A DNA stretch of 64,000 bases from Candidatus Saccharibacteria bacterium oral taxon 488 (GTDB taxonomy: Bacteria; Patescibacteriota; Saccharimonadia; Saccharimonadales; Saccharimonadaceae), in the NCBI GenBank assembly GCA_013100805.1, contig CP040000.1, positions 744,001 through 808,000 on the forward strand, written 5' to 3'. Positions 8,067 through 17,173 of this stretch are shown here, one piece after another; positions within the stretch are counted from its first letter, which is position 1, and each line of letters starts with the position of its first letter. The notes below the pieces were generated by a model that was given only the letters and a program-made list of their open reading frames with translations, was not told where the DNA came from and made no database searches. Both the position numbers and the translations under genes were made by a program.

Positions 8067-8840
8067 TCAATGCACCAGTTCCGCAAACTCAGAAGAATTC
8101 ACATAATCAAAATCACATGCCAGATGGTCGCTCAGGAGGTTGTTAACATTCAAGGGGCGCGGGCACGCAGCGCCGAGATATATGGCGGCAATAAGCGCCG
8201 TCGATAAGCTGTGGCGAAGATTGAGTACGGCAAGCTTTTCAAAAATATCCGCCTGATGTGTTTCGAGGTAGGTTTTGTGTGGCCTGGTCATCGAGCCTTT
8301 TGCAAGTTCTGGCTGCGTCACATCAAGCCCAAGATCCTCAGCCACAGCGACGAGGCGCCGGCTGGCTATCGGCGTCAGACGATCGATATCGTACCTCGTG
8401 TCAATTACCGCCTGATTTTGCCGCCGCTCTCTCCACTGGTCGTACAGCCAATCCACTTGTTCCGTTGCAATTGGCGACGACCGTTTCAGCACTGACAAAT
8501 CGGCACAGAGTTGGTGACCCGCAAAGGTCACGCTGGACAATGTCCGCGAGGAAGCGATATCTGACTCGATCATTTCCAGAAGCCGCGGTACCTCGTCTTC
8601 TGATTCCAGATAGACTGACTTGAATCCAAATTCAAGCAGACTTTGATCCTCCAGTGAGTCAAGATGTGCAAGGTCAATGATGGCCCATGAGTAGCAAAAC
8701 GGTTTTGACGCTCCCCGAACCCGGAAATTCTTTGTCCACTCAACATCAAGCGCAGCCACGAGACTTCGTTCTCGACCAAAAGGGCGCTCTCGTTCACCAA
8801 ACGGGCGTTCCGCCCACTGCAAATTTGTTCTCAAGTGCAT
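8067..8840 (-). CDS. DEDD-type 3'-5' exonuclease-like protein
   Basis: 257 aa. The sequence ALDVEW near residue 30 fits Exo I (D-x-E) of the RNase H-like exonuclease fold, and GHQLCADLSVL near 107-117 fits Exo II. The region that should hold Exo III reads LNLRHSLST and lacks a clear catalytic aspartate, so activity is uncertain. The N-terminus has a short duplication (ERPFGERERPFGRER). Flanked by a hypothetical gene and tRNA-Ile. The substrate is unknown. Confidence 0.45.
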   Translation of the reverse strand: MHLRTNLQWAERPFGERERPFGRERSLVAALDVEWTKNFRVRGASKPFCYSWAIIDLAHLDSLEDQSLLEFGFKSVYLESEDEVPRLLEMIESDIASSRTLSSVTFAGHQLCADLSVLKRSSPIATEQVDWLYDQWRERRQNQAVIDTRYDIDRLTPIASRRLVAVAEDLGLDVTQPELAKGSMTRPHKTYLETHQADIFEKLAVLNLRHSLSTALIAAIYLGAACPRPLNVNNLLSDHLACDFDYVNSSEFAELVH

Positions 8841-8945
8841 CGACCTACGTATTCTCCTAGAGACGATTTTAACTCACATAGATGCTTTTACCAAGATACT
8901 TCCGGAAATGGTTGCGCTTGAAGGGGTGGCGTCACGACCCCTGAC

Positions 8946-8979
8946 AAAACCAAAAACCTCCGACCAATGGCCGGAGGTT
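8946..8979 (-). terminator. Rho-independent terminator after tRNA-Ile
   Basis: An 8-bp stem (AACCTCCG/CGGAGGTT) with a 9-base loop is followed on the minus strand by TTTTTGGTTTT, just downstream of the tRNA at 8995-9070. Confidence 0.85.
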
Positions 8980-8994
8980 CTAACATGACACTTT

Positions 8995-9070
8995 TGGTGG
9001 GGGTGGCTGGGATCGAACCAGCGACCAACAGGTTATGAGCCCGCTGCTCTAACCGCTGAGCTACACCCCC
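8995..9070 (-). tRNA. tRNA-Ile2 (CAT, lysidine-modified)
   Basis: 76 nt with encoded CCA, fully paired acceptor stem GGGGGTG/CACCCCC and anticodon loop CTCATAA. The short D loop (AGCGGTTA), the TTGGTC variable region and the GCTGG T stem match the known E. coli tRNA-Ile2 pattern better than Met. I therefore assign it as the AUA-reading isoleucine tRNA, substrate of TilS. Met cannot be fully excluded without an identity-element model. Confidence 0.8.
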
Positions 9071-9146
9071 ATGAGCGATATTATACCGTAAAAGCGGCCG
9101 AGTGAGAAGTGCCGTCAATTTCCCCCACTGCTGGCCGTCAAGCCGC

Positions 9147-9506
9147 TCACGCGTTCCTGAGTGCAGCGCGCGCCATCGCAGCTCCACGCCTACTAATTTC
9201 TCCCCATTTATCATCCGACGACTCTTGCTTTGATACATAGGCCGACATAGCATCCCCAGTACGTGTATCAAACGCTGCAAAATAACTGCGTTGGTGAGGT
9301 CGCGGTTTCTTATCCGCAGAGACGTTCTGACCAGACGATAGCTGGCTATTTGAGGGGGCGTTCTGATCAGGCGGCGGTTCAAGCCCCAACTTCCTCCACG
9401 CATCATCATATGACAGGTAGCCCATGTCAACATCCCTCTCAACCTTCTCCCATTCCTCCGCGGTCAATTTACGGTCCCGCTCACCAGTCTGCGATAGTTC
9501 GCTCAT
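9147..9506 (-). CDS. Hypothetical protein, 119 aa
   Basis: Unrecognised soluble protein. The N-terminal third is acidic and helical (LTAEEWEKVERDVDMGYLSYDDAWRK in two parts), the middle is a low-complexity Ser/Asn/Gln/Pro linker, and the end is alanine-rich (RGAAMARAALRNA). A competing ORF on the same strand runs through the tRNA and is not real. No partner or function is apparent. Confidence 0.45.
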   Translation of the reverse strand: MSELSQTGERDRKLTAEEWEKVERDVDMGYLSYDDAWRKLGLEPPPDQNAPSNSQLSSGQNVSADKKPRPHQRSYFAAFDTRTGDAMSAYVSKQESSDDKWGEISRRGAAMARAALRNA

Positions 9507-9570
9507 AACTAGTAAATATCATATTTTACTCATAAAAGCAATACTATCTCGGCTCCATAGCCCCCTCACC

Positions 9571-9602
9571 ACAAAAAGACTCCCGCATGAGCGAGAGTCT
9601 TT
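9571..9602 (-). terminator. Rho-independent terminator
   Basis: An 8-bp stem (AAAGACTC/GAGTCTTT) with a 12-base loop and a TTTTTGTGG tail on the minus strand. It ends the transcript of the small gene at 9660-9866. Confidence 0.75.
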
Positions 9603-9659
9603 GAGGCACCTGTTTGTTTGATACTATTGTACCGGCAACCAGGTGTATAATGCAAGTGC

Positions 9660-9866
9660 TTATTTTTTCTTTTTGATCGTCAAAAAGCCGTTGCGTGGAT
9701 TTTCGGTAACGATCCGGTCATCTGGCAAGTCGCATGGCTCGCCCTTGGCGTTCTTTTCAACCTTGGCGAAAAAATAAATTGTCTGCGTTTTGCCACCGCG
9801 CAGCGTGACTTCGGTTTTATGCAAGTAGTATGTAATGCCTTTTGAGTTTGTGTGCTTATAAGCCAT
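9660..9866 (-). CDS. Conserved small protein of unknown function (MAYKHTNSKG family)
   Basis: 68 aa. The MAYKHTNSKG start, the LRGGKTQTIYFFAK core and the LPDDRIVTEN-lysine tail match a small conserved protein I recall from several bacterial groups, always annotated as hypothetical. It is basic and probably a beta-hairpin fold. A strong AGGAGG ribosome site, a TATAGT promoter and a terminator make it a self-contained, probably well expressed, single-gene transcript. Confidence 0.75.
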   Translation of the reverse strand: MAYKHTNSKGITYYLHKTEVTLRGGKTQTIYFFAKVEKNAKGEPCDLPDDRIVTENPRNGFLTIKKKK

Positions 9867-9929
9867 TCGTATACCTCCTGTTAGTACTATACTATTCTAG
9901 ATTAGCGCCTCTGTTAACCCCTGTCAAGC

Positions 9930-10592
9930 CTAAAGCGGTTTTTGACGATACCGAAGCAGCAGTTTCAATACCGCCAAGGCCACCAGTCGAGCAATGATAA
10001 TCAACACAATTACCCCTGTTACCACCAATGACCAGCCCGCCAAGTCCGATGACCAGAGCGGCGGTACAAATGTCTGATAATACGGCGCGGTGGCAGGCGG
10101 CGTAAATTTGAGGTCAAGCGACGAAGCAGCCGGGTACTTCGCCCATTCATCATTGATGCAGCTGACGTAGCGCGGATCGGCCGTAGCATAAAATCGCCCC
10201 CAACCACCAGCCTGGGCTCGGGCGTCGCAGACTTGGCGGACTTTAGCGACCGTGTCGTTGCTGGAACGAGAGGCCGACTTTGACTCGAATTCTTTCCAGG
10301 CAGCGTCATAGGCCCGCTTGTACGAGTGCTCCAGAGCGATGCGTCCCGGGTCAGCGTTCATGTGTGCAACCACGTAGCGCTGCAAGTCATACACCCGCCG
10401 CTCCAGCGCCCCCTCGTCGCCCTCCTTGTCGGCGTTGATGACGGCGTCACGGCGCTCGATCATGCCAATATTATTTAGCCTGAGGAATGTTGCACTGACA
10501 AACGACGCCATCACCAGCAAAATGACCAGCTGCCATGTCTTGATTTCTTCTAGTCGCCGAATTGCCCGACGCGCGCCTCGCTTATCTGCCAT
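9930..10592 (-). CDS. Hypothetical membrane protein with an extracytoplasmic domain
   Basis: 220 aa with two membrane segments (about 20-38 and 184-212) enclosing a loop of about 145 residues that should lie outside. The loop has two cysteines (VCDAR, VSCIND) that could form a disulfide, and two WxxF/Y-type aromatic patches. The N-terminus is basic, as expected inside the cell. An AAAGGTGGGGA ribosome site and a TATAAT promoter upstream diverge from the murC promoter. Function unknown. Confidence 0.6.
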   Translation of the reverse strand: MADKRGARRAIRRLEEIKTWQLVILLVMASFVSATFLRLNNIGMIERRDAVINADKEGDEGALERRVYDLQRYVVAHMNADPGRIALEHSYKRAYDAAWKEFESKSASRSSNDTVAKVRQVCDARAQAGGWGRFYATADPRYVSCINDEWAKYPAASSLDLKFTPPATAPYYQTFVPPLWSSDLAGWSLVVTGVIVLIIIARLVALAVLKLLLRYRQKPL

Positions 10593-10673
10593 TCCCCACC
10601 TTTCTCAAGTCCATTATACCAAAGATACTGGGTGAATGCGACACGGGGATGGCGTCAGTGGTATAATGACGCT

Positions 10674-11939
10674 ATGAGGATTTATTTTTCGGGAATTGGT
10701 GGTGTGGCAATTGGACCACTGGCAGAAATGGCCATTGGCGCTGGGCACGAGGTCTGCGGCTCTGACCGGGCGGCCGGTTTGATGACAGAGGCGCTCAAGC
10801 AGGCCGGCATCACGGTGTCGTTTGATCAGTCGGGCGAGTTTTTGCGCAGCAAGCATCAGCGAGAGCCCTTTGACTGGTTCGTGTATACGGCGGCCCTGCC
10901 GGCGGATCATCCAGAGTTGGTACTAGCGAGACAGCTAGGGATTCGCACCAGCAAGCGTGACGAGCTACTCGCTCAGATTATTGCTGATAAGCAGCTCAAG
11001 CTCATCGCCGTCACCGGTACGCACGGCAAGACGACGACGACCGGTATGTTGGTGTGGGCCCTGCAGCAGCTCGGCGTGCCAGTGAGCTACCTGGTTGGCT
11101 CGACGCTTAGTTTTGGCCCAAGCGGTCGGTTTGATCCGGCCAGTCAGTTTTTGGTGTATGAATGTGATGAATTTGACCGCAATTTCCTCCACTTTTCGCC
11201 GTGGCTGAGCCTCATTACTTCAGTTGACTACGACCACCCCGATACCTTTCCAACGCCAGATGATTACCGAGCGGCGTTTCGGCAATTTGGCGAGCAGTCG
11301 ACGCAGGTGATCGCTTGGCGCGAGGACGCTGACGTATTTACTCCGGCCAACGTAACAGTGCTTGAACAGACTGATCCGCAGATAGCGCTGGCTGGCGAAC
11401 ACAACCGGCATAACGGCACGCTGGCAGCACGGGCGGTGATGCTGGTGCAAGAGGTGGCTGCCTTCGAGATTGAGGCTGAGGCGATTATCACGGCGCTCAA
11501 TACCTTTCCGGGTACCGGCCGACGCTTCGAGAAGCTAGCTGACAATCTCTACACCGACTACGGCCATCATCCGTCGGAGATTGCCGCCACGCTGCAGCTG
11601 GCTCATGAACTAAATGACCGCGTGGTGCTCGTCTACCAGCCACACCAAAATATTCGCCAGCACGAGGTGCATGAACGCTACACTGATGAGATTTTTACCC
11701 ATGCCAGCAAGATATATTGGCTGCCGACGTACTTGACCCGCGAAGACCCGAACCTGCCGGTGCTGACGCCGGAGGAATTGACGCGCCAATTGACGACGGA
11801 CAAGGTACATATCGCGCAGCTGGATGAGGTGCTGTGGCACACGATTGAACAGCAGCGAGCACGTGGTGCGTTGGTACTCGGTATGGGTGCCGGGACAATC
11901 GACGGGTGGCTGCGCGAGCAGTTAGGCCGCAGCGCTTGA
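10674..11939 (+). CDS. murC: UDP-N-acetylmuramate--alanine ligase family protein (MurC-like)
   Basis: Mur ligase of 421 aa with an N-terminal UDP-binding Rossmann domain (YFSGIGG at 4-10), ATP-binding GTHGKTTT at about 115-122, and a C-terminal domain with DYGHHPSE and YQPHQ. In MurC this joins L-Ala to UDP-MurNAc in peptidoglycan synthesis. The protein is shorter than typical MurC (about 450-490), and the related recycling ligase Mpl is an alternative. The start at 10674 has TATAAT exactly 6 bases upstream (leaderless). The gene diverges from the membrane-protein gene at 10592. Confidence 0.85.
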   Translation: MRIYFSGIGGVAIGPLAEMAIGAGHEVCGSDRAAGLMTEALKQAGITVSFDQSGEFLRSKHQREPFDWFVYTAALPADHPELVLARQLGIRTSKRDELLAQIIADKQLKLIAVTGTHGKTTTTGMLVWALQQLGVPVSYLVGSTLSFGPSGRFDPASQFLVYECDEFDRNFLHFSPWLSLITSVDYDHPDTFPTPDDYRAAFRQFGEQSTQVIAWREDADVFTPANVTVLEQTDPQIALAGEHNRHNGTLAARAVMLVQEVAAFEIEAEAIITALNTFPGTGRRFEKLADNLYTDYGHHPSEIAATLQLAHELNDRVVLVYQPHQNIRQHEVHERYTDEIFTHASKIYWLPTYLTREDPNLPVLTPEELTRQLTTDKVHIAQLDEVLWHTIEQQRARGALVLGMGAGTIDGWLREQLGRSA

Positions 11940-11954
11940 TCACAAGTAGCCGGC

Positions 11955-12614
11955 CTATTCGTCAGGCTCGCCACCAAGCGCCGCCCGGATATCGTCATAT
12001 GAAAATCCTTGACGGGCTAGATACGCCATAAACTTTTGCGGATCGCCAGCATATTTATAACGTTTTTTAGCGATAATTTTTCGTAGCTCCTCGTCATCGG
12101 AGCGGATATTTTCACTGATTAATTGCTCTATCGTCTCGCGGTCAATCCCCTTTTGCGCTAGTTCCAATTTTAGCCGCCTAACACTAGCGCCTTTTTGCAA
12201 GAACCGATGTTCCAGCCAAAAGCGGGCAAACTTTTCATCGTCGAGGTATTTTTTCTCGATCAGCCGCGCGAGCACCCGCTCGGTAATTTCTGGCTTCACA
12301 CCCGGACGCTCAATAATTTCACCGGTCTTCGGCGAGCGCTTTTTGGTCGGCCTGGTTTTACGCCACAAATAATCGCGCATTTCTTTAATTGAGCGCGGCC
12401 GCGCCAAGCAATACTCCATGGCGCGGGCGTACAGCTTACCAAACTGGCTCTCATCCTCCAGCGCCGCCAATTCTTCGTCGGTATATTCGCGCCCAACCTT
12501 AATCCCCAGCTCACCCACCTGAAAGACATCGAGGCTAAAGCGATAGACACCATCAACACTCACATTAACACGGTTTTTGTCGCGAGTTTGGAGAGAGATG
12601 TCAGTGATTTTCAT
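11955..12614 (-). CDS. recX: Regulatory protein RecX
   Basis: 219 aa. RecX binds RecA filaments and limits recombination. Tandem three-helix repeats are visible: YCLARPRSIKEMRDYL, KKYLDDEKFARFWLEHR and IKQ-type DRETIEQLI, with a final FMAYLARQGFSYDDI. The N-terminal extension holds the KITDISLQTRDKNRVNV strand region. The start at 12614 is chosen because it overlaps the previous gene by 14 bases and the sequence upstream has no RecX character. Last gene of the recA operon. Confidence 0.92.
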   Translation of the reverse strand: MKITDISLQTRDKNRVNVSVDGVYRFSLDVFQVGELGIKVGREYTDEELAALEDESQFGKLYARAMEYCLARPRSIKEMRDYLWRKTRPTKKRSPKTGEIIERPGVKPEITERVLARLIEKKYLDDEKFARFWLEHRFLQKGASVRRLKLELAQKGIDRETIEQLISENIRSDDEELRKIIAKKRYKYAGDPQKFMAYLARQGFSYDDIRAALGGEPDE

Positions 12615-13203
12615 GAAGCAACCTATCACTCCTCCCGGTATCCTCAAGGTAATCAATGATCTGCGGTAACGCTTTTAGCCCCGACTCTGATCCAAGATGA
12701 TGACCATTGTGGACAGTTACGAATTCTGCACCAAGCCGCCCAGCAAACACCCTAGCGTCACCATATGAGCAATATGGATCGTTGTCGCTATGAATAAATA
12801 GCAGCCGCCCTGCGCCACAGCGAATCTTCTCAATATCAAAACCAGTATCAGGCCATAATCTATCAAATTGACCTGGTTCATACTGATCCGTACCGATCGT
12901 CAATCGTTCATTCAAGAATGTACCGACGAGAATTGCCGTCTCGACTACAGGGATATCGTCTGACTGCAATAGATTCAAAACTGTCGTCGCACCAGAAGAA
13001 TGTCCAACTAAAAGATTATCTGTAAAATCCCAGCCCTGACTCAACAGAAAATGATGATATTCCTCCCTATTGGGCGTGTGGCAATTTGGTAGTTGCGGTT
13101 CAAAAACTTTGTAGTTATGCGCTTTTAGCCAATCGTGCAACCAAACAAACCAATGCTCTCCTGGTGTACCATCTGTCCCATGAAGTAAGACCGCCTTTCT
13201 CAT
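12601..13203 (-). CDS. RBBP9/YdeN-type serine alpha/beta hydrolase
   Basis: 200 aa. Nucleophile elbow GHSSGA at about 68-73, acid residue in HSDNDPYC, and histidine in NGHHLGSESG, the complete triad of the RBBP9/YdeN family. These are cytosolic hydrolases of poorly known substrate. The gene overlaps the Nudix gene by 4 bases (13200-13203) and recX by 14 bases, so it is embedded in the recA operon, although no DNA-repair role is known for the family. Confidence 0.85.
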   Translation of the reverse strand: MRKAVLLHGTDGTPGEHWFVWLHDWLKAHNYKVFEPQLPNCHTPNREEYHHFLLSQGWDFTDNLLVGHSSGATTVLNLLQSDDIPVVETAILVGTFLNERLTIGTDQYEPGQFDRLWPDTGFDIEKIRCGAGRLLFIHSDNDPYCSYGDARVFAGRLGAEFVTVHNGHHLGSESGLKALPQIIDYLEDTGRSDRLLHENH

Positions 13204-13637
13204 ATAAGTATCTTTCGGATTGCCCGTTTATATACCTCTGGCAGATTATCGAGTTGAAGCGCCGCACGAATAATAAACTTTTGAAACTCAGCCTTGCCAG
13301 CCTCACCGTTAAGCTCAGGCCCACCGACCTTTCGGCCTACATCACCAGCAAAGGTAACGATCCCGATATGTGTTGTCGTTCCAAAATCCTTTTTCCAAAT
13401 ATACACATCGACAAGACGTGGTGATACTAGCTCAACACCCAGCTCCTCAGCAATTTCACGAACGATCGTCTGTTCTGGTTGCTCACCCTCATCAAGCCGA
13501 CCGCCGGGCAACTCCCAATCATTGCGCTCATTTTTTCGTAGCCATATACTGTTACCATCACGAACAATTGCTTTACATGACAGCGTGACTGCTAGATTTC
13601 CCCATTCATCACGCAGCGTTACTCGCTGACCAGCCAT
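13200..13637 (-). CDS. Nudix hydrolase
   Basis: 145 aa with an intact Nudix box: GRLDEGE, seven residues, then REIAEELGV. The family hydrolyses nucleoside diphosphate-linked compounds, such as oxidised dNTPs or ADP-ribose. It lies 3 bases after recA and overlaps the next gene by 4 bases, so a house-cleaning role beside recombination is plausible but inferred from position only. Confidence 0.88.
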   Translation of the reverse strand: MAGQRVTLRDEWGNLAVTLSCKAIVRDGNSIWLRKNERNDWELPGGRLDEGEQPEQTIVREIAEELGVELVSPRLVDVYIWKKDFGTTTHIGIVTFAGDVGRKVGGPELNGEAGKAEFQKFIIRAALQLDNLPEVYKRAIRKILI

Positions 13638-13640
13638 TGG

Positions 13641-14711
13641 CTACCCCTCTGCTTCTTTGACCTTCTCCCGAACCTTCTGGTCAATTTCCGCCAGAACCTC
13701 AGGGTTTTCTTTCAGATACAATTTAGTTTTATCGCGGCCCTGGCCAATAGTCTCGCCGTTATACTTGTAAAAGGCGCCAGATTTTTCGACAATACCGTGC
13801 GTAGCTGCTAAATCCAGAATGTCGCCAGTTTTAGAAATGCCTTCATTATACATAATGTCAAACTCAGCGATGCGGAATGGCGGCGCAATCTTATTCTTCA
13901 CCACCTTGATCTTGGTGCGGTTACCGAGAATATCATCGCCAACCTTGATCTGCCCAATCCGACGAATATCCACCCGCTGCGAGGCGTAAAACTTCAGTGC
14001 GTTACCGCCCGTCGTAGTCTCAGGATTGCCAAACATCACACCAATCTTCATGCGAATCTGGTTGATGAAAATCACCGTCGCTTTCGACTTGTTGATGATA
14101 CCAGTCAATTTACGCAGCGCTTGGCTCATCAGCCGCGCCTGCAGACCCATGTGCGAATCACCCATATCGCCGTCAATTTCTGCTTGCGGCGTCAATGCTG
14201 CCACCGAGTCCACCACAATCAGATCCACCGCGTTTGAGCGCACCAAGGTTTCGGTAATTTCCAGCGCCTGCTCACCGTTGTCTGGCTGCGATACCAGCAG
14301 ATTCTCGGTGTCCACACCCAACCGCTTGGCATAGCTCGGGTCAAGCGCGTGCTCAGCGTCGATAAACGCCGCCGTGCCGCCCTGTTTTTGAATTTCAGCA
14401 ATGGCATGCAATGTCAAAGTTGTCTTACCCGAACTCTCGGGGCCGTAAATCTCGATGATGCGTCCCTTTGGATAGCCACCACCCAGCGCCAAATCAAGGC
14501 TCAGCGAGCCCGACGGAATCACTTCAACATCAACTTTGTGCGCCTCGCCCAGCTTCATGATCGAGCCATCACCAAACTGCTTGGTGATTTGATCCATCGC
14601 CAGACCCAAGGCTTTTAACTTCCCGTCATCAATCTTTTTCTCTGTCACCCAAGCCGTACCAGTCGCGGCGTCTGTTTGATGTTTGTCATCGGTTTTCGCT
14701 GTGCTAGCCAT
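13641..14711 (-). CDS. recA: Recombinase RecA
   Basis: 356 aa, normal length. Walker [10 protein letters not shown] at about 89-97, Walker [11 protein letters not shown], the L1/L2 region with [14 protein letters not shown] and [20 protein letters not shown], and a short acidic C-terminus. It forms ATP-dependent filaments on ssDNA for strand exchange. The ATG at 14711 follows GGAGGGAGAGG, and a TATACT box lies upstream. No SOS box was recognised. First gene of recA-Nudix-hydrolase-recX. Confidence 0.98.
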   Translation of the reverse strand: MASTAKTDDKHQTDAATGTAWVTEKKIDDGKLKALGLAMDQITKQFGDGSIMKLGEAHKVDVEVIPSGSLSLDLALGGGYPKGRIIEIYGPESSGKTTLTLHAIAEIQKQGGTAAFIDAEHALDPSYAKRLGVDTENLLVSQPDNGEQALEITETLVRSNAVDLIVVDSVAALTPQAEIDGDMGDSHMGLQARLMSQALRKLTGIINKSKATVIFINQIRMKIGVMFGNPETTTGGNALKFYASQRVDIRRIGQIKVGDDILGNRTKIKVVKNKIAPPFRIAEFDIMYNEGISKTGDILDLAATHGIVEKSGAFYKYNGETIGQGRDKTKLYLKENPEVLAEIDQKVREKVKEAEG

Positions 14712-14798
14712 ACCTCTCCCTCCGTTATCTTATGCTGTATAGTATACCATAAATCAAGCGCCTACCACGAGCAGTGAAACTTTGCTATAATGGACAAC

Positions 14799-15191
14799 AT
14801 GAAACGACAAGCAGGCTTTACGGTGATCGAGGTGCTAGTGGCGATTATATTTCTCGGCGTGGCCACGGCGGTGGCGTTCACCCAGCTGGTGACGATCCAA
14901 CGCGAGCACCAAAACGACCGGAAAAAAACCGCTATTAATGCCATGCATTACAGCCTCGAAGAAGCCTATTACAAGCAGCACGGTTTTTATCCAGAAAAAA
15001 TTACCGATGAGACGCTGCCGACCATGGACAAGGAATTGCTCAAAGATCCGAGTGGTAAAAAACTTGGTGACAACGGCAGCACCTATCGCTACGAGCCAAC
15101 AAACTGTACCGGCGGTAAGTGCAAATCATATTCGCTCAGAGCCACGCTTGATGGTGAGGCAGATTTCGTCAAAGACAGCCGCCACAAATAA
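14799..15191 (+). CDS. Type IV prepilin-like protein
   Basis: 130 aa. The short basic leader MKRQAG is followed by FTVIEVLVAIIFLGVATAV, the prepilin peptidase site (G before F, Glu at +5) and the hydrophobic N-terminal helix of type IV pilins and pseudopilins. The globular part has two cysteines close together (NCTGGKCK). TATAAT lies 7 bases before this ATG; the upstream in-frame ATG at 14790 overlaps the promoter and is rejected. Other pilus genes are not in the window. Confidence 0.88.
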   Translation: MKRQAGFTVIEVLVAIIFLGVATAVAFTQLVTIQREHQNDRKKTAINAMHYSLEEAYYKQHGFYPEKITDETLPTMDKELLKDPSGKKLGDNGSTYRYEPTNCTGGKCKSYSLRATLDGEADFVKDSRHK

Positions 15192-15207
15192 CTAAATCGT
15201 AGCCAAA

Positions 15208-16065
15208 CTAATCGTAACAGACTGGCCGGCCATTCTTGAAGGCTTCAATGGCGTTGTTGAGGATGGCCACTTGGTGCTTGGGATTGGCCACGTAATGAAA
15301 AATATAAGTTGTCTCCTCACCCTCAGTACTGAGACGAATTGTGCCGTAGTTAAAGATCGTCTGGGCAATGCCGGCTTGGAAAAAGCTGGCGTCCTCAATG
15401 CTGCCGAGACTCACTGTCTGTTCATGACGAACGAAGAGGCTCTGTTGGATTTCCTGGATGACGCTTTCATTAGTCATGAAAAAGTGATTCTGTAGATACA
15501 CCCACAGGGTGATCGCGCCGCCTAACACCACCAAGGCAACGAGCAGCAGCGCAATACCCAGCACCGCTCCCGGATTCACCGCCGGAAACAGCGGAATATT
15601 AGCGGTTAGCGACGAGAATGAGGCCGCAAATACCAGCAACACCACGACCAACAGGAGAGTGATGGCTGTAGGAATGACCATGCCGATCGGGTGGCGCTTG
15701 ATGTCGAGGATGACATACTCGCCTTCGCTGAGATTGAGCTGCGGATAATCACGAACGGACTGGTCGTGACGCGCCTTGGTCTCTGGGCTGACTGCGGGAA
15801 CGGTCGGCTCAATCGGCCGCGCGGCATGAACGACATTCGGTTCGTTAGCGTACTGGGCACGGATCTGCGGATTGAAGTTTTGCCCTTCAATCATCTCTGG
15901 CTGGATGGTGACGTGCGAGGTTGGCTGTGGCTCAATCGGCGGCGCGGTCGTCACCGGTGGCGGTGTCGCGGCAGCCGGCGGATGATGATACAGCGGCCGA
16001 CCATCAGAATCATACGCAACCGGCTGGGTATAATCAGGCTCGGGGTTAGTCTGGTTCGGATTCAT
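15208..16065 (-). CDS. PH-domain (bPH2-type) membrane protein
   Basis: 285 aa. A long proline-rich N-terminal region (about 1-105) precedes two membrane segments (about 127-149 and 165-190). The C-terminal bPH2-like domain has the typical MTNESVIQEIQQSLF and SLGSIEDASFFQ pattern followed by GTIRLSTEG. YdbS/YdbT-like proteins of this fold are poorly characterised membrane proteins. TATACT lies 7 bases before the ATG (leaderless). Convergent with the prepilin gene, 16 bases apart. Confidence 0.8.
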   Translation of the reverse strand: MNPNQTNPEPDYTQPVAYDSDGRPLYHHPPAAATPPPVTTAPPIEPQPTSHVTIQPEMIEGQNFNPQIRAQYANEPNVVHAARPIEPTVPAVSPETKARHDQSVRDYPQLNLSEGEYVILDIKRHPIGMVIPTAITLLLVVVLLVFAASFSSLTANIPLFPAVNPGAVLGIALLLVALVVLGGAITLWVYLQNHFFMTNESVIQEIQQSLFVRHEQTVSLGSIEDASFFQAGIAQTIFNYGTIRLSTEGEETTYIFHYVANPKHQVAILNNAIEAFKNGRPVCYD

Positions 16066-16092
16066 TAGTTCTAGTATAGCATATCGGCCGGA

Positions 16093-17118
16093 TTATGCGA
16101 CGTCACGGGCATGTTTTGTCCGATTGTTATAGCGTGGATTACGTTGCGCCACCCGCCGCAGATCCTCGTGCGCATCAAACTCGTCAATGATCTTATGTCC
16201 CAGTATCCGCTCAAGCACGTCCTCCAGGCTGACGATACCAACCGTCTCGCGAAACTCATTCACCACGATGAACAAGTGATGCCGCACTCGCAAAAACGCC
16301 GCCAGCGCGTGCTGCAACGTCTGATCCTCGCGGATATAATACACCTTTTTCTCCATGACCGCTCGCACTCGCTTGCTCGTCGACGAACGGTTAATTGTCA
16401 ATAAATCCTGAATATATAGCATCCCCACTATATGATCAATATCGCCCTTGGTCACCGGAAAGCGGCTATGTCCAGTCTTGTGTAGCGCATCCAGCACCAG
16501 CGGCCCCAACACCTCGTCCTGATCCACCGTATCAATCACGCTACGCGGCGTCATCACTTCCTTGACTGGCACCGTATCAAACGACAATACACCGATGACC
16601 ATCTTTTTCTCATCCCGACTGAGCGCCTCACCTGCCTGCTCGACCATGGCGACGAGCTCTTCTTTTGATTCAATGTCATAGCCGTCATTGGGCATCGGTG
16701 CCACCGAGCGAATCATTGCAAACAACGTCGGATGCTTCTCGATCAGCACCAAAATTCGCCCCTCATACCGCTCGTAAAGCCGCTGGGAATATTGTTGCCA
16801 TAGCGAAATCCGCGCCAGTGCGCCCGCCTCCAATGCGATGGCTAGCGAAATGATAATGCCCAGTAGCCAATAAAACAACTCCACACCGATGACACTGAGC
16901 GTCACCAGCAGCACCGCTGCGATCACCCGCTGCAGCGAAAAAATATCCCGCATCAGCGCATGTCGCTTCAACAAATGCTGCGCATCCTGATCACCGCGGC
17001 GCGCTCGCCGCTGCAGCTCAAACTTACTGTGTGACGAGGCCTGCGGATGGACACCCATCACGATGAGCAGCAGCACGAGGATTACGGCATACAGGATTCC
17101 TAGCAAAATATCGCTCAT
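16093..17118 (-). CDS. CNNM/CBS-pair membrane protein (CorB/hemolysin family)
   Basis: 341 aa. An N-terminal membrane domain with hydrophobic stretches at about 4-22 and 60-105 is followed by a CBS pair starting at VKEVMTPRSVIDTVD and ending with GIVSLEDVLERILG. The family includes magnesium and cation exporters; CBS pairs bind adenine nucleotides. The C-terminal CorC_HlyC domain of longer relatives is absent. The ATG at 17118 is preferred because TACAAT lies 7 bases upstream; an ATG at 17127 would overlap that box. Confidence 0.82.
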   Translation of the reverse strand: MSDILLGILYAVILVLLLIVMGVHPQASSHSKFELQRRARRGDQDAQHLLKRHALMRDIFSLQRVIAAVLLVTLSVIGVELFYWLLGIIISLAIALEAGALARISLWQQYSQRLYERYEGRILVLIEKHPTLFAMIRSVAPMPNDGYDIESKEELVAMVEQAGEALSRDEKKMVIGVLSFDTVPVKEVMTPRSVIDTVDQDEVLGPLVLDALHKTGHSRFPVTKGDIDHIVGMLYIQDLLTINRSSTSKRVRAVMEKKVYYIREDQTLQHALAAFLRVRHHLFIVVNEFRETVGIVSLEDVLERILGHKIIDEFDAHEDLRRVAQRNPRYNNRTKHARDVA

Positions 17119-17173
17119 GCTGTTCATTGTATACTTTTTATGCTATAATAGCTAGAGTTAATTTGGAGGAAAT

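Noticed and set aside
8888-9442. 184-aa minus-strand ORF
   Set aside because: It runs through tRNA-Ile (8995-9070) and its terminator; the real gene in this area is 9147-9506 in another frame.
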